Of a DNA stretch of 64,000 bases, positions 34,603 through 42,780 are shown in pieces. Source of the stretch: Caldicellulosiruptor morganii (lineage in GTDB: Bacteria > Bacillota > Thermoanaerobacteria > Caldicellulosiruptorales > Caldicellulosiruptoraceae); NCBI RefSeq assembly GCF_026810225.1, contig NZ_CP113865.1, forward strand, positions 1,694,001 through 1,758,000. Reading direction: 5' to 3'. The position numbers and the translations under genes are program-made. The notes beneath the pieces were generated by a model. The model saw only the letters and a program-made list of their open reading frames with translations, was not told where the DNA came from and made no database searches. The first letter of the stretch is position 1. Each line of letters opens with the position of its first letter.

Positions 34603-35364
34603 TTATAAGTATTTCCTAAAAATCTCAAATTCCTCATCTATCACATTTGCTTCCACCAAAAGCTCTCTTTCTTTCAAGATTTCATCTGTTTTTCCAATCC
34701 TTAAAATCCTGTGGTCAGAAGATATAACAATTGTAAAATCAGCAAGAAGCAAAAGCACATCAAAACGATGGGTTGAGATAATAATTGTTTTTCCTGTATT
34801 TTTCAGCTCACCCAGGACTTTTGCAATGAATCTTATGCTCTTTGGGTCAAGGTCGTTTGTTGGCTCATCCAGAATAAGAACATCGGGATTGTTTACAAGG
34901 ATTGATGCAAGTGCTACCTTTTTCTTTTCTCCGCCACTTAAGGTAAGTATGTCATTTTGCAGCAAATTCTCTAAACCAAAAAGCTTTGAAACCTCCAGAA
35001 CCCTTTTTTCTATTTCTTTTTCATCAGCAATGTATTGCCTCGGTCCAAATGCAATCTCGTCAAACACATTCAGGTTAAAAAGCTGAAGGTCGGTATCCTG
35101 AAACATATACCCCACTTTTTTGTAAAAACCTTCTTCAAACAACTTCCCAAAAGTAGATTTGTCCAATCTCCTGCCGAAAAAATAAAGCTCACCTTCAAAG
35201 TTAAGTTCCACACCTGCAAGAATCTTCATAAGCGTGGTCTTGCCACTGCCGTTGCAGCCAATGAGCGCATATGACTTCCCTTTTTCTATTTCAAAATTCA
35301 GGTTATCAAGAATGATTTTGTTGTTAACCTTAAAAGTCAGGTTTTTTGCCATGTAAACGTTCAT
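34603..35364 (-). CDS. cbiO: Cobalt/nickel ECF transporter ATPase (CbiO)
   Basis: 253 residues, an ABC ATPase. Walker A GCNGSGKTTL (about 36-45), signature LSGGEKKKVALAS, Walker B VLILDEPTNDLDP and an H-loop STHRFD. Its place after cbiM, a CbiN-like gene and cbiQ makes it the energising subunit of a group I ECF metal importer. ATG start overlaps the cbiQ end by four bases. Confidence 0.88.
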   Translation of the reverse strand: MNVYMAKNLTFKVNNKIILDNLNFEIEKGKSYALIGCNGSGKTTLMKILAGVELNFEGELYFFGRRLDKSTFGKLFEEGFYKKVGYMFQDTDLQLFNLNVFDEIAFGPRQYIADEKEIEKRVLEVSKLFGLENLLQNDILTLSGGEKKKVALASILVNNPDVLILDEPTNDLDPKSIRFIAKVLGELKNTGKTIIISTHRFDVLLLLADFTIVISSDHRILRIGKTDEILKERELLVEANVIDEEFEIFRKYL

Positions 35365-36158
35365 ATCAGTATCCTCTCCAAAATTGTCAGGATTAATAGT
35401 AGCAGCAGCGTGATAATTTCGCCTGCTCCAATTCTGAACTTGTATATTGAAAAAGCACTTTTATTCTTCGGGCTGTATCCCCGTGTTCTCATTGCAACAA
35501 CTGTATTTTCTGATACATACATACTTTTTGCCATTACAACTCTTAGCATCTGTCCAACAAAAACCGATTTGTTGAAAGTCTTTCCTGCCGTTCTTGTCTT
35601 TTTGGCAAATAGAATCTGCGTTATTGTTGTAATGAGAATAAGGATATTTCTCAGGGTAAGTTCAACAAGCCAGGTAAACTCTCTCAAGCCCCCAAAAAAA
35701 GAAAAAGGCTTAAAAAGCCTGTCAATTCTTGAATTATAAATTACAACCTCACCTATCATTATTATAATCCCTGTCTTAAAGCTCTGTAAAATGGTAGGAA
35801 TAAAATTTTTACTCGATATTGCATAAGGAATACCTATTATAAATGTAAAAAGCGGTACAAAAGCCCATGAAGAAACCAGCAAAGCCTTTGTATCTGCCCT
35901 GGAAATAATGGCAATTACAATTATCACTGAAAATGCAAGCGCCATAAAATATAAACTTTGTAATGTTGCAACCAGAAAACTAAACCAGAACAAAAATACA
36001 AGCTTTGCCCATTCATCAATCTTCGTAAAAGCGCTTTTGTTTGTTTTAAAAAACCACTGTGAAAGCTTTAAATACTCCGAAATAGATTTTTCTATATAAC
36101 TTTCTTTTTCAACATCCAGTGTAAAATTATCTTCATGTTTTAAAAATTCCGGTAGCAC
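35361..36158 (-). CDS. cbiQ: Cobalt/nickel ECF transporter transmembrane subunit (CbiQ)
   Basis: 265 residues with four to five membrane helices. The C-terminal coupling motifs appear as MLRVVMAKSMYVSENTVVAM and RTRGYSPKNK. It links the ATPase to the metal-binding CbiM. The following cbiO overlaps it. Confidence 0.87.
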   Translation of the reverse strand: MLPEFLKHEDNFTLDVEKESYIEKSISEYLKLSQWFFKTNKSAFTKIDEWAKLVFLFWFSFLVATLQSLYFMALAFSVIIVIAIISRADTKALLVSSWAFVPLFTFIIGIPYAISSKNFIPTILQSFKTGIIIMIGEVVIYNSRIDRLFKPFSFFGGLREFTWLVELTLRNILILITTITQILFAKKTRTAGKTFNKSVFVGQMLRVVMAKSMYVSENTVVAMRTRGYSPKNKSAFSIYKFRIGAGEIITLLLLLILTILERILI

Positions 36159-36166
36159 TTTTTAAG

Positions 36167-36490
36167 CTACTTCCTTTCTGACATTGCAAATTTTAGAATG
36201 TAAAACAATACAAATATAACAGCAATCCCAATTATTGCCGACAAAATATAGCCTATATAGTCATTATGAATAAACTTCACCGTATAACCATCAAACAGAT
36301 CAAATTTGTAAATATCAGCATACTTTTTTATTCCTTCCGGCACAAACCCGAGCATCTTTTTTATTTCCTCTTCAGTCCACTCACCAAAAGCAGGGTTCTG
36401 AGTCAGAAGCCCAAGAGGGGTCAAAAAAGCAAGCGCAAAAAGAGCTATGATAACTTTCTTGATGCTGTCCTTATAATTCTTTTCTTTCAT
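36167..36490 (-). CDS. CbiN-like PDGLE-domain subunit
   Basis: About 107 residues with one N-terminal and one C-terminal helix (about 13-32 and 80-100) and an extracytoplasmic loop in between. This is the layout of PDGLE/CbiN-type accessory proteins of Co/Ni importers. The ATG at 36490 overlaps the cbiM stop (TGATG). In this ECF type the protein helps load the metal into CbiM. Confidence 0.75.
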   Translation of the reverse strand: MKEKNYKDSIKKVIIALFALAFLTPLGLLTQNPAFGEWTEEEIKKMLGFVPEGIKKYADIYKFDLFDGYTVKFIHNDYIGYILSAIIGIAVIFVLFYILKFAMSERK

Positions 36491-37164
36491 CACTCATTCA
36501 CCTCTTTTTCTTCAGCTTTAATTGTAACAAAATTTTTTAAAGGTGAATAGAGCAAAACTGTCATTGCCGCTTCAACCAAGCCCACAATCAAAAGATGAGG
36601 TATCATCATTGCCGGAATTGTTGTTTTTAAACCATACATGAAATAAAGCGGCTTCCCTGCTTTTGTGAACAAAACTGGTTGAAGCCCGAGCTCAATGGCT
36701 GTCAACAGTGCTGCGATGTTTACCGACAAATAAGAGCAAATAAATATCCGAATCTTTTCATTTTTAATACCCATTTTTTCCAAAAGTTTGTTTGCAAGAA
36801 CCACAGTCATGGTTATTGCAATTGCCATGTTAAACACATTTGCTCCAAGTGCCAGAAGTCCACCATCTCTGAAAAGGAGCGCCTGAATAATCAAAACAAT
36901 ACTCGAGGCAACCATTGAAGCCATTGGACCAAACAAGAAGGTAATAAGCGGTATACCAGTAATGTGCGCTTAACTTCCACCAACAACAGGAAAGTTAAAC
37001 ATCATAACAATAAATGTAAAAGCTGATGCAACAGATAGCTGAATGTAGGTCTTTTCATCTGCCTGTTTTCTAAATTTGTTAAAAGCATAGCCTACAGTGG
37101 CTGCCGATGCTGCATAAAATACCGCACACGTCTGTGGACTCAAATACCCATCAGGAATATGCAA
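36490..37164 (-). pseudogene. cbiM: cbiM interrupted by an in-frame stop codon
   Basis: CbiM is the metal-binding membrane subunit. The start is decided by AAGGAGG nine bases before a TTG at 37164, giving the Met-His-Ile-Pro N-terminus that coordinates the metal in this family. The frame runs through MMFNFPVVGGS to a TAA at 36970-36972, then continues without shift as AHITGIPLITFLFGPMAS to the end. The stop falls where the family has Ser/Thr/Gly (VVGGS-x-AHITG), so one base change (for example TCA to TAA) explains it. Downstream genes are intact. It could be a recent null allele, a sequencing error or a read-through site. Total about 224 codons, normal for CbiM. Confidence 0.85.
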
Positions 37165-37213
37165 ATCAATCAACCTCCTTAAAGCTTTAATTTAGTTTAG
37201 CAAAATACTCTCC

Positions 37214-37340
37214 AGAATAAAAACAAATAAAAGCCCTCGTCAGGTCACTTCAACCCTTCGTGGGCTAATTTTTAACTCTGGTATTTTAATCTTTCAGTTT
37301 ATTTACTGTCCACTTCCCTGCTTTCGTAGCAGAGAAATCT
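37214..37340 (-). promoter_or_regulatory. Structured leader between the GH2 gene and cbiM
   Basis: On the minus strand a 7-base hairpin with an ACGAA loop (stem arms 37316-37322 and 37328-37334) is followed 50 bases later by a terminator-like hairpin (AGCCC / GGGCT, 37232-37266) and a T-rich run, 50-60 bases before the cbiM start. A weak promoter (TTTACT-17-TAAAAT) lies just upstream. This is the layout of a transcription attenuator or riboswitch. No cobalamin, NiCo or other known class was recognised. The second hairpin could instead simply end the GH2 operon. Confidence 0.4.
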
Positions 37341-37419
37341 TCAGCTTTAATTTTATCAGGATACTTTAAAAAAGTAAAGGCAAAAAAGCATAAAAATCTT
37401 TGTTTGATTCCAAAATTAC

Positions 37420-39852
37420 TTACAGGCACTTTATAACAACTTCTGCACTCTTAAGCCCTTCTGCTAAAACTCTGACTCTAATCTCTCCTTCCTCCCCAAT
37501 GCTCTTTACGATTGCAAGTGCACGTCCTTTATAAAGCTTTCTTTGAGGTCTAACAAAAAGCTCGGTTGACAGTGGGTCAGATGTTCCCAATGCCACAAAT
37601 CTACCCGCACCTTCAACCTCTACAGTTACTCTGTTATCTGCATATGGTACTTCTCTTTCCTTTTTATCCACTGCAATGATTTTTATATAGCACAAATCAT
37701 CACGTGAAGAAATTACATTTCTGTCAGGCAGCAGCTTTAAAGCAACTGGTCTGTCAGCTGTCTCTATCTTATCTGTGCCAATTTCTTTGCCATTTTTATA
37801 CGCCACTGCTTCAATAATGCCCGGTTCATAAAGCAATTCAAATACCGCTTTAAACCGGGTATCAAAATTACACGGTTTTCGCCCAAGACTTTTCCCATTT
37901 ACAAACACTTCCACCTCATCCGCATCTGCATAAACATGAACTGCCAAAGGCATCCCTTCACAGCCCGGAAATGTATAGCTGCGCTCAACAGGTTCCCACG
38001 CCCAGGGTCTGAAATACAGTTTTTTCCCAAAAAGCTGTGGTGGAAGGACTACTATATAGGGTTCTTTTCTCAATCCCCAAACTATATCACGATAATAGGA
38101 CTGAGGACGTTTATCTCCACAAATATCTATATCCCCACAGTTTGCATAAAACCATGGAAACTCGCCACCAAACATCTTAGCTTCATTCTCGTCTGTACAG
38201 ACTCTACCTATTCCTGCTTCACCCAGATAGTCAATAGCAGTCCATACAAAATCACCAATAACATTTGGATTTTTTACAGTTTCGGTCCAGTTTTTGAACA
38301 AAGTATATGGATACGTCTCTGTGCCACATATGATACGGTCAGGATACTTTTCTAAATCATATGAATATCTGTCCACTTTGTAGTTATAACCTGCAACATC
38401 TAAAAACTTAAAAAATTTTTCTGTAACTTTCCCCCACCTGTCGTTGTTTACAACCGGTCCCTGTTTTAACATTCTAATTACATTATTCCCGTCTTCAATT
38501 GTTGCAAGAAGGCTTTCATAATCGGCGGGAATTGCACAAAACGCTGCAGTGACCAATCTTGTTGAATCCAGTTCTTTTACTTTTTGTGCCAGGCGACTGC
38601 ACCATGTGTATATGCTTGAATATCCATCTTCATCATCTACATCAATTCCAACACCCCAGGTAATTTCATTCCCAATAGACCACATTATAATGGAAGGGTG
38701 ATTATAATCTCTCACAATGGTGGCTTCCAAATCTTCTTCCCAATACTTGTCAAAGAAAAGATGGTAGTCGAAACTCAGTTTGCCTGCCGTCCAGACATCA
38801 AAAAATTCCTCAATTACAAGCAAACCCAATCTATCGCATGCCTCCAAAAATGCCGGTGCAAACGGATTATGGGCAAGTCTTACTGCATTGAACCCGGAAG
38901 CTTTTAAAAGCTCAACCTTTCTCTCCTCTGCTCTATCATAGCTGGCACTACCAAGAGGTCCGTTGTCATGATGGATACATCCACCCTTTAATTTTATAAT
39001 CTTACCATTCAGCTTTAACCCTTCTTCCGGACTTACCGATATTGTACGTATTCCAAAAAACGTAGAACTGCTGTCTTCAATATTCTCATCTATTTTAATT
39101 GCTGCACGAATTTTATAAAGACAGGGATTTTCTATATCCCAATATTTAAATGGTGATAATGTTATGATTTTACCAATTGTTTTTTCCTCATTGTTGCTGA
39201 GAACAAATTGCTCCTGAGTGTCTGCTATCAGCTTATCATCATCCGAAAAGATACTGAACTCCACAACTCCCTGAACACTCTCATTTGTGCTATTTGCCAG
39301 AGTTGCTCTGATTTCTAACACTGCCTTTTCATTTTCAATAGCTCTGGTTTCAACATGCAAGCGCCACGGTTTTATGTAAACTTTGCCACCCAAATGAAGC
39401 CACACATGCCTGTATATGCCACAGCCCGCATACCATCTTGAACCTGGTTTATGAGTATTTTCCACATGTACAACAATAATATTTTTGTTACCAAACTTAA
39501 CATGTTTTGTTATATCGACAAGAAAACTTGTGTATCCATTGAAATGTTTGGCAACAAGCCTTCCATTTACAAAGACCTCTGAGATACCCATTATCCCTTC
39601 AAACTCAAGTATTAAGTTCTTGCCTTCCCAATCCTTTTCTAACACCAGCTCTTTTTTGTAATACAAACTCAAGCCCGGTGTATATCCTTCTGAGGCACCA
39701 GAGGGATTATTTGCACTTCTTTCTTTCTCAATAACAGCATCATGCGGTAAATCTACTTTCTTCCATTCCAAATTTAAACTCTCTAAATTTAAAACGTTAA
39801 CCAGGCTGCTTTCAGCATACTCCCAGGACCTGTTCAAGTTTATTTTCTCCAT
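37420..39852 (-). CDS. GH2-family beta-glycosidase (beta-galactosidase/beta-glucuronidase type)
   Basis: About 810 residues. A sugar-binding jelly-roll domain (about 1-170) leads to an immunoglobulin-like domain (about 175-280) and the TIM barrel (about 285-580). The acid/base glutamate is in MWSIGNEITWG and the nucleophile in CGTETYP. C-terminal Ig-like domains (about 600-810) follow. There is no signal peptide, so it is cytosolic and acts on imported oligosaccharides. Last gene after uxuA, fitting a role in glucuronoxylan side-chain breakdown, but the exact sugar is not readable. The ATG at 39852 has no clear ribosome site; a folded repeat element lies directly upstream. The frame is open upstream into that element, which I do not count as coding. 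Confidence 0.85.
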   Translation of the reverse strand: MEKINLNRSWEYAESSLVNVLNLESLNLEWKKVDLPHDAVIEKERSANNPSGASEGYTPGLSLYYKKELVLEKDWEGKNLILEFEGIMGISEVFVNGRLVAKHFNGYTSFLVDITKHVKFGNKNIIVVHVENTHKPGSRWYAGCGIYRHVWLHLGGKVYIKPWRLHVETRAIENEKAVLEIRATLANSTNESVQGVVEFSIFSDDDKLIADTQEQFVLSNNEEKTIGKIITLSPFKYWDIENPCLYKIRAAIKIDENIEDSSSTFFGIRTISVSPEEGLKLNGKIIKLKGGCIHHDNGPLGSASYDRAEERKVELLKASGFNAVRLAHNPFAPAFLEACDRLGLLVIEEFFDVWTAGKLSFDYHLFFDKYWEEDLEATIVRDYNHPSIIMWSIGNEITWGVGIDVDDEDGYSSIYTWCSRLAQKVKELDSTRLVTAAFCAIPADYESLLATIEDGNNVIRMLKQGPVVNNDRWGKVTEKFFKFLDVAGYNYKVDRYSYDLEKYPDRIICGTETYPYTLFKNWTETVKNPNVIGDFVWTAIDYLGEAGIGRVCTDENEAKMFGGEFPWFYANCGDIDICGDKRPQSYYRDIVWGLRKEPYIVVLPPQLFGKKLYFRPWAWEPVERSYTFPGCEGMPLAVHVYADADEVEVFVNGKSLGRKPCNFDTRFKAVFELLYEPGIIEAVAYKNGKEIGTDKIETADRPVALKLLPDRNVISSRDDLCYIKIIAVDKKEREVPYADNRVTVEVEGAGRFVALGTSDPLSTELFVRPQRKLYKGRALAIVKSIGEEGEIRVRVLAEGLKSAEVVIKCL

Positions 39853-39869
39853 GGTTGATAACCAAAAAG

Positions 39870-39983
39870 CGTCCAAAATGGCCATCACTTTCTGATGCCG
39901 CTTTGGACGGCCGGGGTATTTTATTTTCCGCCCTTTAAAAGAGGTTGTTCCAGCCCCGGCAGGCGGTTTTTGGAACAACCTCT
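39870..39983 (-). ncRNA. Pseudoknot-like structured element, copy A
   Basis: Plus coordinates: stem AGAGGTTGTTCCA (39940-39952) / TGGAACAACCTCT (39971-39983). Its 18-base loop contains CCCCGGC (39954-39960), complementary to GCCGGGG (39910-39916), and GGCGG (39962-39966), complementary to CCGCC (39928-39932). A further hairpin has CGTCCAAA / TTTGGACG arms (39870-39877 and 39902-39909). The same layout, with compensatory changes, is at 63610-63707. Both copies end just before a minus-strand start codon. Identity unknown: cis-acting RNA, or the folded end of a small mobile element. Confidence 0.6.
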
Positions 39984-40004
39984 AAAAATTTGAGTCTTTA
40001 ATCT

Positions 40005-41075
40005 TTACCGTTTTGACATCTTCTCTATAGCTTCCCAGAGACCATTTAGATATGCAACTCCAAGTGCCCTGTCATAAAGCCCATAGCCAGGTCTTCCCTT
40101 TTCTCCCCAAATCATTCTTCCATGGTCAGGTCGCAAATACCCTTCAAATCCTATATCATATATCGCCTTCATTATCTCAAACATGTCAAACGAGCCATCT
40201 GCTGACAGGTGTGATGTCTCATAAAAAGACCTCTCACCTGTAAATTTAATATTTCTCACATGCATAAAGTGAATCCTGCCCATTTTGCCAAAATATCTTA
40301 TAAGCTCTGGAATATTGTTCTCCCTGTTTGCACCGAGTGAACCTGTACAGAGCGTAAGACCATTGTACGGACTGTCAACAGCCTTTAGAAATCTTTCTAT
40401 GTTCTCTTTATTTGTTACAATTCTTGGAAGTCCAAATAGTGACCATGGCGGGTCATCAGGATGAATTGCCATCCTAACATCGCACTCTTCACAAACAGGA
40501 ATTATGTTTTCCAAAAAGTAGATTAAATTTTGAAGAAGCTTCTCTTCATCAACTTCTTTGTACAGCTCAAAAAGATTTTGCAGCTGTCTTAGCCTGTAGC
40601 TTTCCCAGCCCGGAAGTGAAAATCCCCTTGAGCCACTCTCCATGCTCTTTACAAGTTCATCCGGTGTGAGATTCTTTAGCATCTCATGATTGTATTCCAT
40701 AACCTCTGAACCATCAGAAAGCTTTTTAGCAAGGTCTGTTCTCAGCCAGTCAAACACAGGCATGAAGTTGTAACATATAACCTTTATACCTGCTTTTGCT
40801 AAGTTTCTTATGGTCTGTTTGTAGTTTTCTATATACCTGTCTCTTGTTGGAAGTCCAAGCTTTATATCCTCATGAACGTTTACACTTTCTATCACTTCAA
40901 ACTTGAGCCCTGCGTCCTCCACCATCTTTTTAAGTTCCAATATTTTCTCCTCCGGCCAAACCTCACCCACCGGAATGTCAAAAAGAGCAGTTACAACACC
41001 ATATATTCCTGGAATCTGACGAATATACTCAAGTGGAATGCTATCGTCATTTGGTCCAAACCACCTGAATGTCAT
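40005..41075 (-). CDS. uxuA: Mannonate dehydratase
   Basis: About 356 residues, a TIM-barrel metal enzyme converting D-mannonate to 2-keto-3-deoxygluconate. The start MTFRWFGPNDDSIPLEYIRQ, the HPDDPPWSLFGLPRI motif, TLCTGSLGA and RPDHGRMIWGE are typical. The ATG at 41075 overlaps the uxuB stop (ATGA). An ATG at 41087 behind GGAAAGGAG at long spacing is also possible. Central to the glucuronate pathway of the locus. Confidence 0.95.
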   Translation of the reverse strand: MTFRWFGPNDDSIPLEYIRQIPGIYGVVTALFDIPVGEVWPEEKILELKKMVEDAGLKFEVIESVNVHEDIKLGLPTRDRYIENYKQTIRNLAKAGIKVICYNFMPVFDWLRTDLAKKLSDGSEVMEYNHEMLKNLTPDELVKSMESGSRGFSLPGWESYRLRQLQNLFELYKEVDEEKLLQNLIYFLENIIPVCEECDVRMAIHPDDPPWSLFGLPRIVTNKENIERFLKAVDSPYNGLTLCTGSLGANRENNIPELIRYFGKMGRIHFMHVRNIKFTGERSFYETSHLSADGSFDMFEIMKAIYDIGFEGYLRPDHGRMIWGEKGRPGYGLYDRALGVAYLNGLWEAIEKMSKR

Positions 41076-42739
41076 TTTAAAACCCATTTTCCCATTCGAC
41101 TCCTTTCCTTTTTGTTTAATTGCATCCAACATTTCTCAAGTGTCTTCCTTACAGCACCAGCACCTTCTATCATCTCTTTAAAATAACCAATAACCTTTTC
41201 TGCCAGACCAACCTCAAAAAGATTTACTCTAAAGAGCGTCTGGTTTGATAATATGGGTTTTAGCTTCTGATCTAAATTTTCTACCTCCCTGCCAAGCTCA
41301 ATCCCGCTGATATATTTTCTAAGCTCATCCAAAAGGGGGTCGGGACTTGGCTCAAAAGGCTTGCCACTGTCATCTACACACAAAAGGTATCTCAGCCACC
41401 CTGCTATCACAAGCGGTATGAACTTTAAACTTCTTACATCCAAATTTGGACTTTCGCTGTACGCCTTTATTGTCTCACCAAATCTCACCGGCATCTTCTG
41501 AGATGTGTCTGTTGCTATTCTCTGCGGTGTATCCGGTATATACGGGTTGGGAAACCTCTCCTCAATTACCTCTTTAAGATATTCTTTCGGGTCAATTATC
41601 CCGGGGTCAACCACAACAGGCAATCCCTCTTCGTATCCTATTTTCTCGATAAGTTTCTTTAGACACCGGTCTTTTACCTCTTCATAGATTGTCCTGTAAC
41701 CAAGAAGACACCCAAATATCGCCAAAGCAGTGTGTAGCGGATTGAGACAGGTCTGCACCTTCATTCGCTCTGAGTTTTCAACCGTCTGCCTGTCTGCAAA
41801 ATAAACTCCTGCCTTCTCAAGAGGCGGTCTGCCATTTGGAAAGCTGTCTTCAATCACAAGATACTGAGACTTTTCTGTATTGACAAAAGGCGCTATATAC
41901 GTGTTTTTGGATGTACAGATTATATCCATTTTCTCCAATCGGTCTTTTTCAAGCAGTTCTTTTATGCTCTCAGAAGGTCTTGGAACAATCTTGTCTATCA
42001 TGCTCCATGGAAAACTAACTGAAGAAGGATTGCTGAGATATTCAACAAATCCTTCTTCTACTAATTTGTTTTTTGCCCACTCTTTTGCTATTTGAATGAT
42101 TGAACTATAAAGCCTCTCACCATTTCTTGAGCAGTTGTCAAGGCTAACAACTGCAATCGGGTGCTTACCATTTCTGTACCTTACATACAAAAGTGAGGCA
42201 ACCTTCCCCATACTACTTTTAGGCTTTTCTGGTCCGTTTTCTATGTCCTCTCTTACCTGTGGCAGATATTTACCTTCCAGATCAAAAATATTGTATCCCT
42301 TTTCTGTAATAGTAAATGTCACCATTTGCAAAGTTGCACTTTTGAAAATTTCACAAAGCCTTGTCCAATCATCTTTAAAATCAGGGTCGCACTTTAGTGC
42401 TTCAGTAATACTTGCAATTACTCTTTTTTGCAGATTTCCTTTTGCATCTGCTGTGACAACCAAACAAAGATTATCATATGGTTTGTAGATTCTATCTATA
42501 ATTTCATAGTCAAATAGCTCTGCTGCAATAATCCCTGTCTGAACCTCGCCTTTTTCTAACAAATCCTGCCAAAGTGCTGCAATGTACCCTCTGAAGATAT
42601 TCCCTGCCCCAAAGTGAAGACATGTGGGATTTTTAAGTGTGTTTTTTATAACATCTTCCATATCAAACTTTGGTGTCTCAATTTGAATCTTTTGCCACAA
42701 ATCTTTATGTGCAAGACTTTCTTTATTTAACTTTAGCAT
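41072..42739 (-). CDS. uxuB: D-fructuronate reductase (D-mannonate oxidoreductase)
   Basis: About 555 residues of the long-chain mannitol dehydrogenase family. The nucleotide-binding start is CLHFGAGNIFRGYIA, with VSLDNCSRNGERL and CLNPLHTALAIFG around the catalytic region. It reduces fructuronate to mannonate with NAD(P)H. ATG at 42739 (MLKLNKES) follows GATGAGG; a GTG at 42748 is inside the ribosome site. Between GH67 and uxuA. Tagaturonate reductase (UxaB) is the main alternative, and the uxuA neighbour favours UxuB. Confidence 0.88.
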   Translation of the reverse strand: MLKLNKESLAHKDLWQKIQIETPKFDMEDVIKNTLKNPTCLHFGAGNIFRGYIAALWQDLLEKGEVQTGIIAAELFDYEIIDRIYKPYDNLCLVVTADAKGNLQKRVIASITEALKCDPDFKDDWTRLCEIFKSATLQMVTFTITEKGYNIFDLEGKYLPQVREDIENGPEKPKSSMGKVASLLYVRYRNGKHPIAVVSLDNCSRNGERLYSSIIQIAKEWAKNKLVEEGFVEYLSNPSSVSFPWSMIDKIVPRPSESIKELLEKDRLEKMDIICTSKNTYIAPFVNTEKSQYLVIEDSFPNGRPPLEKAGVYFADRQTVENSERMKVQTCLNPLHTALAIFGCLLGYRTIYEEVKDRCLKKLIEKIGYEEGLPVVVDPGIIDPKEYLKEVIEERFPNPYIPDTPQRIATDTSQKMPVRFGETIKAYSESPNLDVRSLKFIPLVIAGWLRYLLCVDDSGKPFEPSPDPLLDELRKYISGIELGREVENLDQKLKPILSNQTLFRVNLFEVGLAEKVIGYFKEMIEGAGAVRKTLEKCWMQLNKKERSRMGKWVLK

Positions 42740-42780
42740 TTTGGGCACCTCATCTTTCTATAAAAGTTTGAGTTTCTATT

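Noticed and set aside
37214-37340. Cobalamin riboswitch before cbiM
   Set aside because: The conserved cobalamin box and core helices are absent.
39853-39978. N-terminal extension of the GH2 protein
   Set aside because: The extra 42 codons lie within structured element A and resemble the translated copy B, not a GH2 domain; the GH2 fold begins at MEKINLNRSW.
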